From an uncultured Blautia sp. (GTDB taxonomy: Bacteria; Bacillota; Clostridia; Lachnospirales; Lachnospiraceae): DNA of 35,875 nt. The notes under the pieces were generated by a model that saw only the letters and a list, made by a program, of their open reading frames with translations, had not been told where the DNA came from and did no database searches. The position numbers were made by a program, and so were the translations under genes. The DNA lies in assembly GCA_945864225.1 (NCBI GenBank), contig CAMBAL010000023.1, positions 1 through 35,875 on the forward strand. The letters run 5' to 3'. Positions within the stretch are counted from its first letter, which is position 1. The number at the start of each line of letters is the position of its first letter. Positions 1-8,622 of this stretch are shown one piece after another.

Positions 1-46
1 AGATCTAGTACGGTCTCGTGGGCTCGGAGATGTGTATAAGAGACAG
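1..46 (+). other. Illumina Nextera i7 adapter remnant (artefact)
   Basis: Not genomic sequence. Positions 1-4 (AGAT) match the end of the P7 oligo, 5-12 (CTAGTACG) match the Nextera N702 i7 index as it appears in the adapter, and 13-46 match the 34-nt Nextera read-2 transposon sequence. The last 19 bases (28-46) are the Tn5 mosaic end AGATGTGTATAAGAGACAG. Biological sequence therefore starts at about 47. The 19-bp mosaic end should not be read as a natural Tn5 end. Confidence 0.97.
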
Positions 47-341
47 GGATCACGGAGAGAAAAAAACTCTGCATTATATCCGACATGTGTATCTGAAACG
101 GAATGCAGGATAATTCGGGTTCTGTACAGGGTTTTACGTAAGCATAAAAATACAAAATAACCTTATAAAACGGAATAAATATGAAAAAATATGCAAAAAA
201 ACGGGGGAATTGTTAAATTTCTCCGTTTTTTGGGTTGCAATGAACTGGTATTCTGTGGTAGAGTGTATGGTATCGTTACTGGGAATGGAGTGAACAGTAA
301 CATACTATTTTTTACTATATTTACCAAGAGGAGGAGAGCGT
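47..341. other. Intergenic region upstream of putP
   Basis: No convincing gene is visible. It holds a hairpin terminator at 200-231, which probably ends a gene lost beyond the contig end, and a weak promoter candidate for putP: TTGCAA at 235-240 and TAGAGT at 259-264, spaced 18. The AT-rich stretch 130-200 shows no other structure I can support. Confidence 0.5.
200..231 (+). terminator. Intrinsic terminator of an upstream gene
   Basis: The arms AACGGGGGAATT (200-211) and AATTTCTCCGTT (216-227) pair over 12 positions with two G-U pairs and run into six Ts at 226-231. It sits before the putP promoter region, so it likely ends a transcript entering from outside the window. Confidence 0.7.
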
Positions 342-1880
342 ATGAATAGTACAAAAATGATTATTTTGTCCGCATTTGCGGCATACCTTCTGCTGATGAT
401 CGTGATTGGCATTGTGTATATGAAAAAAACAAAGAATTCGGAAGACTATTTTCTTGGCGGCCGTGGTTTGAATGCCTGGGTAGCAGCTTTGTCCGCACAG
501 GCATCTGATATGAGCGGATGGCTTCTGATGGGGCTTCCGGGTGCGATTTATGCTATGGGAACCGGACAGGTGTGGATTGCAGTCGGTCTGTTTATAGGAA
601 CGGTGTTTAACTGGGTATGTATTTCAGGAAGACTGCGCAAGTACACTATTGCAGCCAACAATTCCCTGACGATTCCGGCATATTTTGAGAACCGTTTCCG
701 TGATAAAAAGAAAATACTGCTTCTGGTTTCTTCCATTGTTATTGTGGTATTTTTCCTGGTGTATACGGCATCTGCGCTTGCAGCAGGAGGGAAACTTTTT
801 AACACAGTATTTGGAATTGACTATCATGTGGCACTGGCAGTTGGTGCGGCAGTAATTCTCTGCTATACCTTTATGGGAGGCTTTATGGCAGTCTGTGTGA
901 CCGATTTTATTCAGGGCACTCTGATGCTGGTAGGACTTCTGATCGTTCCGATCATTGCCTATTTTATGCTTCCGGGAAATCTTTCCGGGATTCTGGATCA
1001 GAGTGGAGTTGTCGGTGGATCGGCTTCTTATCTGAATCCTCTGATGAACGGAGAACGTCCGTATACATTTGTGGAAATCTTTTCCCAGCTTGCATGGGGA
1101 CTTGGATATTGTGGAATGCCGCATATTCTGACCCGTTTTATGGCTGTGAAGAATGAGACGGAACTGAAGAAATCCAGAGTGATCGCCATTGTATGGGACA
1201 TTCTTTCTCTTGGTGCTGCGTGCTTTATCGGTGTGATCGGACGTGCATTCCTGTTTCCGGAAGTTCTGGGCGAGAACGGAGCTGCATCTTCTGAGAGTGT
1301 ATTCATTGAGATGATCAGCAAGCTGTTCACAGAGAATCTGGCACTGCCTTTTATTGGTGGATTGTTTCTCTGTGGTATTCTGGCAGCTATCATGTCTACC
1401 GCGGATTCCCAGCTTCTGGTAACAGCATCTGCAGTATCTGAAGACCTGTATCACAGCTTTATTGACAAAAAGGCAGATGCAAAGAAAATTGTAAATGTGA
1501 GCCGCGGAACAGTTGTAGTCGTCTCTATTCTTGCATTTGTGATCGCATGGAATCCGAACAGCAGTATTATGGGTCTTGTGTCGAATGCGTGGGCCGGCCT
1601 GGGATCCGCATTCGGACCGATCGTTCTTCTGTCACTTTTCTGGAGAAGAACAAATCTGGCAGGTGCGATCGCAGGTATCGTTTCCGGTGGACTTACCGTC
1701 ATTATCTGGGATTACATTCCTCTTATGGGAGGTCAGACACTGGGAAGTGCAACAGGACTTTATTCTCTTGCTGTGGGATTTGCGATCAGCACACTGATGA
1801 TCGTAATCTTCAGCCTTGCAACGAAGGCCCCGTCCAAAGAAATTACAGAGGAATTTGACCGTGTAGCTGCAATGAAATGA
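342..1880 (+). CDS. putP: Sodium/proline symporter PutP
   Basis: A 512-residue member of the solute:sodium symporter family (SSS) that imports L-proline together with Na+ across the cytoplasmic membrane. Seen: about a dozen hydrophobic segments over the whole length, the N-terminal segment followed by the SEDYFLGGRGLNAW signature (about residues 33-46) and SAQASDMSGWLLMGLPGA (51-68), which in PutP contains sodium and proline ligands, and the later ADSQLL motif. Length is near the roughly 500 residues of E. coli PutP. The start is fixed by GAGGAGGAG at 328-336 a few bases before the ATG. It stands alone, with a weak promoter upstream and glf with its own promoter downstream. Other SSS members can carry other solutes, but the overall match to PutP is strong. 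Confidence 0.9.
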   Translation: MNSTKMIILSAFAAYLLLMIVIGIVYMKKTKNSEDYFLGGRGLNAWVAALSAQASDMSGWLLMGLPGAIYAMGTGQVWIAVGLFIGTVFNWVCISGRLRKYTIAANNSLTIPAYFENRFRDKKKILLLVSSIVIVVFFLVYTASALAAGGKLFNTVFGIDYHVALAVGAAVILCYTFMGGFMAVCVTDFIQGTLMLVGLLIVPIIAYFMLPGNLSGILDQSGVVGGSASYLNPLMNGERPYTFVEIFSQLAWGLGYCGMPHILTRFMAVKNETELKKSRVIAIVWDILSLGAACFIGVIGRAFLFPEVLGENGAASSESVFIEMISKLFTENLALPFIGGLFLCGILAAIMSTADSQLLVTASAVSEDLYHSFIDKKADAKKIVNVSRGTVVVVSILAFVIAWNPNSSIMGLVSNAWAGLGSAFGPIVLLSLFWRRTNLAGAIAGIVSGGLTVIIWDYIPLMGGQTLGSATGLYSLAVGFAISTLMIVIFSLATKAPSKEITEEFDRVAAMK

Positions 1881-1951
1881 CAGGACCCGGTTTCTTCTGT
1901 TCAGAGTAATAAATAATCGTAATTATAAGGCTACCCTTTTTCTTCCAAATC

Positions 1952-1960
1952 TGTTATAAT
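1952..1960 (+). promoter_or_regulatory. Extended -10 promoter of glf
   Basis: TGTTATAAT at 1952-1960 is a consensus extended -10 element about 50 bases before the glf start. I see no good -35 at the right distance, which extended -10 promoters can tolerate. Confidence 0.55.
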
Positions 1961-2008
1961 ACTTGTTGTTATATCAGGAGAAATTTAGAAGAAAGAGGGT
2001 GTCTTTTT

Positions 2009-3130
2009 TTGAAGAAATATGATTATCTGATCGTTGGCGCCGGACTTTTTGGCGCTGTTTTTGCACATGAAGCCACAAAGAGAGGGAAGACCTGTCTTGT
2101 AATCGACAAGCGTGACCATATCGGAGGAAATATTTATACAGAAGACGTGGAGGGAATTCAGGTTCACCGTTACGGTGCGCATATTTTCCATACATCGAAC
2201 AAAAAGATATGGGATTATGTAAATGAATTTGCAGAGTTTAATCATTTTGTAAATTCTCCGATCGCAATATACAAAGATGAACTTTATAATCTGCCGTTTA
2301 ACATGAATACGTTCCATCAGCTCTGGGGAGTGCGGACTCCGGCAGAGGCACAGGCCAAGATTAACGAGCAGATTTCCAGAATGCATATTACCCATCCGAA
2401 GAATCTGGAGGAACAGGCACTGGCTCTGGTGGGACAGGATGTCTATGAAAAACTGATCGAAGGATACACCAGAAAACAGTGGGGAAGAGAATGCAAGGAT
2501 CTTCCGTCCTTCATTATCAAACGTCTTCCGCTTCGTTACACCTATGATAACAACTACTTTAAAGATCCTTATCAGGGTATCCCGAAGGGCGGCTATACCC
2601 GTATTATTAAGAAACTTCTGGAAGGGGTTCAGGTGATTCTGAATACCGACTTTTTTGAAAATCGTGCAGAACTTACCGCACAGGCGGACAAGGTGCTTTA
2701 TACCGGTATGATCGATGCTTATTATGATTTCTGTTATGGAGAGCTGGATTACCGTTCCCTGCGTTTTGAGACAGAAGTTCTGGATATGGAGAATTATCAG
2801 GGCAATGCGGTTGTGAACTATACGGATTATGAAATACCGTACACCAGAATCATTGAACATAAGCATTTTGAATTCGGCAAACAGCCGAAGACGGTGATCA
2901 CCAGAGAGTATTCCGCAGAGTGGAAACCGGGAGCAGAGCCATATTATCCGGTCAATGATCCGAGAAATGACGAGTTGTTCTCCAAGTATGAGCAGCGTGC
3001 ACTGGAAGAAGAAAATGTTCTCTTTGGCGGACGTCTTGGCATGTATCGCTATATGGACATGGACAAGGTCATCGAGGAAGCACTGAATATGGTGGAAACC
3101 GAATTAAGCTACGAGTCCCCGAAGAAATAA
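2009..3130 (+). CDS. glf: UDP-galactopyranose mutase
   Basis: A 373-residue flavoenzyme that interconverts UDP-galactopyranose and UDP-galactofuranose in the cytoplasm, supplying galactofuranose for surface glycans. Seen: N-terminal FAD-binding YDYLIVGAGLFGAVFAHEA, the RDHIGGNIY segment after the second strand, GAHIFHTSN, and RKQWGRECKDLP in the centre, all typical of bacterial Glf. Length matches the family (about 370). The start is a TTG at 2009-2011 at the end of a run of seven Ts, behind an AGAGGGTG ribosome binding site at 1993-2001; no in-frame ATG keeps the FAD motif. No glycosyltransferase cluster lies beside it, unlike many glf genes in capsule loci; the only possible partner is the uncharacterised gene at 3149. 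Confidence 0.93.
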   Translation: MKKYDYLIVGAGLFGAVFAHEATKRGKTCLVIDKRDHIGGNIYTEDVEGIQVHRYGAHIFHTSNKKIWDYVNEFAEFNHFVNSPIAIYKDELYNLPFNMNTFHQLWGVRTPAEAQAKINEQISRMHITHPKNLEEQALALVGQDVYEKLIEGYTRKQWGRECKDLPSFIIKRLPLRYTYDNNYFKDPYQGIPKGGYTRIIKKLLEGVQVILNTDFFENRAELTAQADKVLYTGMIDAYYDFCYGELDYRSLRFETEVLDMENYQGNAVVNYTDYEIPYTRIIEHKHFEFGKQPKTVITREYSAEWKPGAEPYYPVNDPRNDELFSKYEQRALEEENVLFGGRLGMYRYMDMDKVIEEALNMVETELSYESPKK

Positions 3131-3148
3131 GGAAGGAGAAAGATACAG

Positions 3149-3733
3149 ATGGATACACCCACAATTGCAGCTTATTATCGTGAAGCTGACCCCATGAAAC
3201 GTAAGCGCCTTCTGGAAAAGTCCATTGCAGACGGCGAAGACGTGCAGGCAAATGCCGTGCGTAAGGAACTCTGGGAAATTCGTTATCGCGAGAAATCCGA
3301 TGCAAAAGGAAACGAGAGAGCAGATGGATTTCTGGGGTTGTGGATGGAACTGGAATTTAACCGTGGAGCGGATAAAAAGTGGTTTGCGATCAAACGGGCA
3401 CGTAAGGAAATCAGCAGGCGTCTCGAAGAACTTCAGTTTGCAGAACTGATTCAGAAAAGTGATCTGCACCGGGAACTGCTTTACCGGGAATGCTGCCATC
3501 TGATATGGATCTATATGGATCTCTGTGAGAAGGATAAGGCTTATTCCAATGTGCTGTTTGGTCTGGTCAGCATGAGTGATGAGAGGACCAGAGAGAAAAT
3601 CCAGAGTGACATTCTCCAGACGGCAGTGAAGCTTCCGGCTGCTTTGCAGATGGAAGAGGAACTGGATCTCATTATCAGGGCTGCAAAAGAGATGTATGAA
3701 GAGCGATTTCCGGGTGAGGGCGGTATTGGCTGA
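3149..3733 (+). CDS. Uncharacterised 194-aa charged helical protein
   Basis: I do not recognise a function. The protein is soluble-looking, rich in Glu, Lys and Arg and probably almost all helical, with no signal peptide, membrane segment or Cys/His metal motif. It starts 18 bases after the glf stop behind AAGGAGAAAG, so it is probably cotranscribed with glf. A terminator-like hairpin follows at 3753-3790. The N-terminal region has a YYREADPMKRKRLLEK segment and the middle RARKEISRRLEELQFAEL. It resembles small DUF proteins (possibly DUF6553) common in Lachnospiraceae, but that assignment comes from memory and is uncertain. Confidence 0.75.
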   Translation: MDTPTIAAYYREADPMKRKRLLEKSIADGEDVQANAVRKELWEIRYREKSDAKGNERADGFLGLWMELEFNRGADKKWFAIKRARKEISRRLEELQFAELIQKSDLHRELLYRECCHLIWIYMDLCEKDKAYSNVLFGLVSMSDERTREKIQSDILQTAVKLPAALQMEEELDLIIRAAKEMYEERFPGEGGIG

Positions 3734-3752
3734 GAATAGGGAATGATCAGAA

Positions 3753-3793
3753 GTCATGATTTTTCATATCTGTTTGAAAAATCATGACCTTTT
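3753..3793 (+). terminator. Intrinsic terminator after glf operon
   Basis: A perfect 14-bp inverted repeat, GTCATGATTTTTCA (3753-3766) and its complement (3775-3788), is followed by CCTTTT. It lies 20 bases after the stop of the 194-aa gene. Confidence 0.75.
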
Positions 3794-3864
3794 GACATTA
3801 GAGCGTGTTTGAAAATTCATTCCCGTCAGATCGCGTCAGTGAAAGTACGGAATACATACATGAA

Positions 3865-3908
3865 AATATCAGCATTCTGGAGATAATAGCAGAAGAAGTG
3901 CTGATATT
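3865..3908 (+). promoter_or_regulatory. 5'-UTR hairpin upstream of the M16 peptidase
   Basis: The arms AATATCAGCA (3865-3874) and TGCTGATATT (3899-3908) form a perfect 10-bp inverted repeat about 30 bases before the ribosome binding site GGAGGAAAG at 3932-3940. There is no T-run after it, so a terminator is unlikely. It could be an operator or an mRNA-stabilising stem; the role is unknown. Confidence 0.4.
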
Positions 3909-3940
3909 GCGTCAGAATAATTAAGATACCGGAGGAAAGA

Positions 3941-6865
3941 ATGAAAACAGAAACGTTGACTGCATATGAAGTGATCAAACAGGAAAATTTAACAGACATT
4001 CATTCTGTGGGATGGCTGCTGCGCCACAAAAAAACAGGTGCACGGGTGATGCTCATTGAGAATGATGATGAAAATAAAGTGTTCAATATTGCTTTTCGTA
4101 CACCGCCGAAGAACAGTACGGGTGTTGCTCATATTCTGGAGCACAGTGTATTGTGCGGTTCCCGGGAATTCCCTCTGAAGGATCCTTTTGTGGAACTTGT
4201 GAAAGGTTCTCTGAACACTTTTTTGAATGCTATGACTTATCCGGATAAGACATGCTATCCTGTTGCCAGCTGCAATGATCAGGATTTTCAGAACCTGATG
4301 CATGTATATCTGGATGCGGTTTTTTATCCGAATATTTATCAGAAAGAAGAGATTTTCCGCCAGGAAGGATGGAGTTATCATCTGGAAGATGTGAACGGGC
4401 CGCTGACTTATAATGGAGTGGTCTACAGTGAAATGAAAGGCGCATTTTCTTCCCCGGATGAAGTGCTGGAACGGGAAATTATGAATTCTCTGTATCCGGA
4501 TACGACTTACGGATTTGAGTCCGGAGGAAATCCGGAAAATATTCCGGAGCTGTCCTATGAGGAATTTCTGGATTTTCACAGGAAATTTTATCATCCGTCC
4601 AACAGCTATATTTACCTGTATGGAAATATGGATATGGAGGAAAAACTGGATTTTATTGACAGACATTATCTTTCTGCTTTTGACTCGATGGAAGTGGATT
4701 CTGAAATCGAACTGCAGAAGGCATTTGAAACCTGCCGGGATCTCACTATGGAATATCCGGTGTCCGAAAACGAAAATCTGGAAGATAACACGTACCTTTC
4801 CTACAGCAGAGTCGTGGGAGATGTCCATGATATGACTTTGTGCACTGCTTTTGAAGTGCTGGACTATGCACTTTTGAGTGCACCGGGAGCACCGCTGAAG
4901 AAAGCTCTTCTGGATGCCGGGATCGGCAAGGACATTTATGGAGGTTATGAAGACGGCATCCGCCAGCCATATTTCGATGTGATCGCAAAAGGTTCCAATG
5001 CGGAGCAAAAAGAAAAATTTGCAGAGGTTATCCGGAATGTTCTGGAAGAAATCGTAAAGAACGGGATTGATGTCAAAGCAGTGGAAGCAGGAATCAATTA
5101 TTTTGAGTTCCGTTACAGGGAAGCTGATTTTTCCTCTTATCCGAAGGGGCTGATGTACAGCCTTGATATTCTTGGAAACTGGCTGTACGATGAGGAAAAT
5201 CCATTTGCGTCCGTACAGCTTCTGGATGTTTTTGATTATCTGAAAAAAGCGGTACATGAGGGATATTTCGAGAATATGATCCGGAAATATCTTCTTGAAA
5301 ACACTCATGGCAGTATGTTGACCCTGGTTCCTGTCAGAGGTCTGGCAGCGCAGAGAGAAAAAGCTCTGGAAGAGAAGCTGGAGGCATTCCGCAGGAGTCT
5401 GCCGCAGCAGGAACTGGAGGAAATGGTCAGAAAAACCGAAGCACTGACTGCTTATCAGGAAAGTGAGGAAGATCCGGAAGCGCTGGAATGTATCCCTATG
5501 CTGAAGCGGGAAGATATCTGTCGGGAAGCGGGGCATTTTTATAACCGTGAACTGGAAGCGGGCGGAAGTCTGTTTTTGTATCATGATGTATGTACCAACG
5601 GAATCGGATATGTGGATGTTTTGTTTGATCTTGGACATCTCAGCCCGGAAAAAGTTCCTTATCTGGGACTTCTCAAATCGGTGCTGGGATATGTGGATAC
5701 CGAACATTTTACTTATGGAGCCCTGTTTAATGAAATCAATGCCGGTACAGGCGGAATCCAGTGCGGAGTAGAAGTGTTCGATCAGACCGGGGAACCGGGG
5801 AAATTCCGTGCCATGTTCTCCATACGCGGAAAAGCACTGTACACAAAACTGGATTTCCTGTTCGCAATGATGGAGGAAATTCTTCTTACCTCGTCTCTGG
5901 ATGATACAAAACGTCTTTATGAGATTATTGCCGAGGTGAAATCAAGAGCGCAGGCCAGTCTTGTAAGCGGAGGCCATTCCACTGCTGTACTGCGTGCTTC
6001 TTCCTATAGTTCTCCTATGGCTGCTTTTCAGGATGCAATGGCAGGCATTGCCTATTATCAGTTTATCGAGAAGCTGGAGAAGGAATTCGACAGCAGGAAA
6101 GAAGAAATCGTTTCTTCTCTGAAGGAACTGGCCAAGGAGATTCTCCGTCCGGAAAACTTTATGATTAGTTATACAGGAGAGGAAGAGTCGGTTGATCTGG
6201 TGAGAACACTTGCAGCCGGTCTGAAGGAGAAACTTCATACGGAGCCTGTTCAGACCTCGGAAGATACGATGAAATGTGTAAAGAAAAACGAAGGATTCAT
6301 GACCTCCGGTCAGGTTCAGTATGTAGCGCAGACAGGCAATTTCCGCAAAAAAGGGCTGGAATATACAGGAGCACTGGAAATTCTCAAGGTTGCCTTAAGC
6401 TATGACTATCTTTGGATCAATCTCCGGGTAAAGGGCGGAGCGTATGGCTGTATGAGTGGATTCCGCAGAAACGGCGAGAGCTATTTTGTCTCCTACCGTG
6501 ACCCGCATCTGAAGGAAACACTGGAGGTTTACCGGAAAATACCGGAATATATCCGGAATTTCCGTGCGGATGAACGTGAGATGACCAAATATATTATCGG
6601 AACGATCAGCGGTAAGGATGTTCCGAAAACACCACAGATGAAGGGAAATCTTTCCAAGAGTGCATACTTCAGCAGGGTTTCGGAAGAAATGGTCCAGAGA
6701 GAGCGTGATCAGATCCTGGATGCGCAGGTGGAAGATATCCGGGCGCTGGCTCCTCTAATCGAGGCCATTCTGTCGGATGAGATGGTCTGTGTAGTGGGAA
6801 GCGAAAACGCCATCCGCAGTGAGAAAGATCTGTTTATGGAAACCAGGCCGTTATTCAACAGCTGA
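3941..6865 (+). CDS. M16C family zinc metallopeptidase (presequence protease-like)
   Basis: A 974-residue insulinase-family peptidase of the M16C (PreP/Cym1) type, which degrades unstructured peptides inside a closed two-half chamber. Seen: the inverted zinc motif HILEH with H64, E67 and H68, a probable third ligand E164 in VVYSEMKGAF, then LNTFLNAMTYPDKTCYPVAS, which is typical of this subfamily. The second half carries the inactive M16 domains and a C-terminal region with KGGAYG and SYRDPHL, matching the substrate-binding R/Y part. Length agrees with PreP-like proteins (about 970). No signal peptide, so it is probably cytosolic. The ATG at 3941 follows CCGGAGGAAAGA. It precedes era by 28 bases and may be cotranscribed with it. 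Confidence 0.9.
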   Translation: MKTETLTAYEVIKQENLTDIHSVGWLLRHKKTGARVMLIENDDENKVFNIAFRTPPKNSTGVAHILEHSVLCGSREFPLKDPFVELVKGSLNTFLNAMTYPDKTCYPVASCNDQDFQNLMHVYLDAVFYPNIYQKEEIFRQEGWSYHLEDVNGPLTYNGVVYSEMKGAFSSPDEVLEREIMNSLYPDTTYGFESGGNPENIPELSYEEFLDFHRKFYHPSNSYIYLYGNMDMEEKLDFIDRHYLSAFDSMEVDSEIELQKAFETCRDLTMEYPVSENENLEDNTYLSYSRVVGDVHDMTLCTAFEVLDYALLSAPGAPLKKALLDAGIGKDIYGGYEDGIRQPYFDVIAKGSNAEQKEKFAEVIRNVLEEIVKNGIDVKAVEAGINYFEFRYREADFSSYPKGLMYSLDILGNWLYDEENPFASVQLLDVFDYLKKAVHEGYFENMIRKYLLENTHGSMLTLVPVRGLAAQREKALEEKLEAFRRSLPQQELEEMVRKTEALTAYQESEEDPEALECIPMLKREDICREAGHFYNRELEAGGSLFLYHDVCTNGIGYVDVLFDLGHLSPEKVPYLGLLKSVLGYVDTEHFTYGALFNEINAGTGGIQCGVEVFDQTGEPGKFRAMFSIRGKALYTKLDFLFAMMEEILLTSSLDDTKRLYEIIAEVKSRAQASLVSGGHSTAVLRASSYSSPMAAFQDAMAGIAYYQFIEKLEKEFDSRKEEIVSSLKELAKEILRPENFMISYTGEEESVDLVRTLAAGLKEKLHTEPVQTSEDTMKCVKKNEGFMTSGQVQYVAQTGNFRKKGLEYTGALEILKVALSYDYLWINLRVKGGAYGCMSGFRRNGESYFVSYRDPHLKETLEVYRKIPEYIRNFRADEREMTKYIIGTISGKDVPKTPQMKGNLSKSAYFSRVSEEMVQRERDQILDAQVEDIRALAPLIEAILSDEMVCVVGSENAIRSEKDLFMETRPLFNS

Positions 6866-6893
6866 GGAATTCCGTCAGGAGAGGATAGAAAAT

Positions 6894-7802
6894 ATGAATG
6901 AAAATTTTAAATCAGGTTTTGTGGCGATCATTGGACGTCCGAATGTGGGGAAATCCACGCTGATGAATCATCTCATCGGACAGAAAATCGCCATTACATC
7001 AAAGAAACCGCAGACCACCAGAAACCGTATTCAGACTGTGTATACCTGTGAAGACGGGCAGATTGTCTTTCTGGATACACCGGGGATTCATAAGGCGAAA
7101 AATAAACTGGGAGAATACATGGTACAGGTGGCGGAACGTACACTCAAAGAAGTGGATGTGATTCTCTGGCTGGTGGAACCTACCACGTTTGTGGGAGCAG
7201 GAGAAAAGCATATTGCCGAGCAGCTTGCGGGACTTCACATTCCGGTAATCCTGGTGATCAACAAAGTAGATACTGTGGAAAAAGAGGAAATTCTCCGATC
7301 CATTGATACCTATCGCAAAATTTATGAGTTTGATGAGATTATTCCGGTGTCTGCCCTTCGCGGACAGAATACCGGAGATATCATTACCAGTATTTTTCAG
7401 TATCTGCCGTATGGCCCCATGTTTTATGACGAAGATACGGTGACAGACCAGCCGCAGCGTCAGATCGCTGCAGAGATCATCCGGGAAAAAGCACTGCATG
7501 CACTGGATGCGGAAATTCCTCATGGAATTGCTGTGGCGATTGACAAGATGAAACGCAGGCCGGGAAACAGGTCGATGGTGGATATTGAAGCAACGATTAT
7601 CTGTGAGAGAGAGTCTCATAAAGGTATTATCATCGGCAAACAGGGCAGCATGCTCAAAAAAATCGGAAGCAATGCCCGCTATGAACTGGAACGGATGCTG
7701 GAGTCGGGTGTGAATCTGAAACTCTGGGTGAAGGTGAAGAAAGACTGGCGGGACAGCGATTTTATGATCAAAAACTTTGGATATGATAAGAAGGAAATCT
7801 GA
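6894..7802 (+). CDS. era: GTPase Era
   Basis: A 302-residue essential GTPase that binds the 3' end of 16S rRNA and helps 30S subunit maturation. Seen: G1 GRPNVGKS (14-21), G3 DTPG (61-64), G4 NKVD (123-126), G5 SAL near 153, and a C-terminal KH domain with HKGIIIGKQGSMLKKIG (about 242-258). The frame is open further upstream to 6819, but that would add residues overlapping the peptidase gene. The ATG at 6894 has AGGAGAGG at 6878-6885 and gives the normal N-terminus and length. recO follows after 3 bases, a conserved Firmicutes pairing. Confidence 0.97.
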   Translation: MNENFKSGFVAIIGRPNVGKSTLMNHLIGQKIAITSKKPQTTRNRIQTVYTCEDGQIVFLDTPGIHKAKNKLGEYMVQVAERTLKEVDVILWLVEPTTFVGAGEKHIAEQLAGLHIPVILVINKVDTVEKEEILRSIDTYRKIYEFDEIIPVSALRGQNTGDIITSIFQYLPYGPMFYDEDTVTDQPQRQIAAEIIREKALHALDAEIPHGIAVAIDKMKRRPGNRSMVDIEATIICERESHKGIIIGKQGSMLKKIGSNARYELERMLESGVNLKLWVKVKKDWRDSDFMIKNFGYDKKEI

Positions 7803-7805
7803 CCT

Positions 7806-8561
7806 ATGAGAGACCTGATTACCGTGCAGGGAGTGGTACTATCTGCCATGCCGGTGGGGGAATACGACAAGAGAATTGTACTTCTGACAAGGGAACGGGG
7901 CAAAATATCCGCCTTTGCCAAGGGCGCCAGAAGAATGAACAGTCCCTTTATGGCGGCGGCCAATCCGTTTGTCTTTGGATCCTTTACTCTGTATGAAGGA
8001 AGGACCAGCTATAACCTGAATCAGGTAACAGTGACGCATCATTTTGTGGAGCTGGCAGGCATGCAGCCGGGAATTTATTATGGTTATTATTTTCTGGAGC
8101 TTGCAGATTATTTCGGACGGGAAGGAACGGACGAGAGAGAAATGATGAACCTTCTCTATGTGACGGTAAAAGCACTGCTGAATCCCCATATTGATGACCG
8201 GCTGGTACGCTGTGTTTATGAACTGAGGATGATGGAGGTGCAGGGACTCTGTCCGCAGATATCCAGCTGCGCAGTCTGTGACTGTACACCGGATGAACAG
8301 GCACCGGTATATTTCTCCCAGCAGGAGCATGGGATGCTGTGTGCCGCATGTGCCCTGGGTGTGCGGGATGCTGTGAGAATTTCACGAGCTGCATGGTACG
8401 CAATGCAGTATATTGTCAGTGTACCGATGGGAAAGCTGTATACGTTTTCCGTGAAAGAGGATGTACTGCAGGAACTGGAGTATCATATTCACAGATATAC
8501 CTCAGCTAATACAGACAGGAAATTCAAAAGCCTTCAGGTCCTGGAAATGATTTGCAGCTGA
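7806..8561 (+). CDS. recO: DNA repair protein RecO
   Basis: A 251-residue recombination mediator that, with RecR, loads RecA onto SSB-coated single-stranded DNA and anneals complementary strands. Seen: an N-terminal OB-fold region with GVVLSAMPVGEYDKRIVLLT and KGARRMNSPF, a helical C-terminal part, and a zinc-binding cysteine cluster C155-x2-C158 with C179-x2-C182. Length is typical (about 250). It begins 3 bases after the era stop, so translation is probably coupled. The glycyl-tRNA synthetase gene follows in the same direction but has its own promoter. Confidence 0.95.
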   Translation: MRDLITVQGVVLSAMPVGEYDKRIVLLTRERGKISAFAKGARRMNSPFMAAANPFVFGSFTLYEGRTSYNLNQVTVTHHFVELAGMQPGIYYGYYFLELADYFGREGTDEREMMNLLYVTVKALLNPHIDDRLVRCVYELRMMEVQGLCPQISSCAVCDCTPDEQAPVYFSQQEHGMLCAACALGVRDAVRISRAAWYAMQYIVSVPMGKLYTFSVKEDVLQELEYHIHRYTSANTDRKFKSLQVLEMICS

Positions 8562-8564
8562 GTA

Positions 8565-8592
8565 TTGAAAAATAATTTTTTGATGGTATAAT
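8565..8592 (+). promoter_or_regulatory. Promoter of glyS
   Basis: TTGAAA (8565-8570), a 16-base spacer, and TATAAT (8587-8592) with an upstream TGG making an extended -10. It starts right after recO, so glyS can be transcribed independently. The leader is only about 25 bases long, which leaves no room for a T-box. Confidence 0.7.
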
Positions 8593-8622
8593 GAGGATAA
8601 TTGACGGTAAAGGAGAACTATT

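Noticed and set aside
28-46. A Tn5 mosaic end suggesting a transposon boundary
   Set aside because: It is part of a full Nextera read-2 adapter preceded by an i7 index, so it comes from library preparation.
3989-5707. A 572-codon open frame on the minus strand inside the M16 peptidase gene
   Set aside because: It lies wholly antisense to a protein with clear zinc motifs, has no family features and is rich in His/Ile/Phe, as expected for a mirror frame.
8562-8622. A T-box before glyS
   Set aside because: The promoter at 8565-8592 leaves only about 25 bases of leader, and no T-box sequence or hairpin is present.
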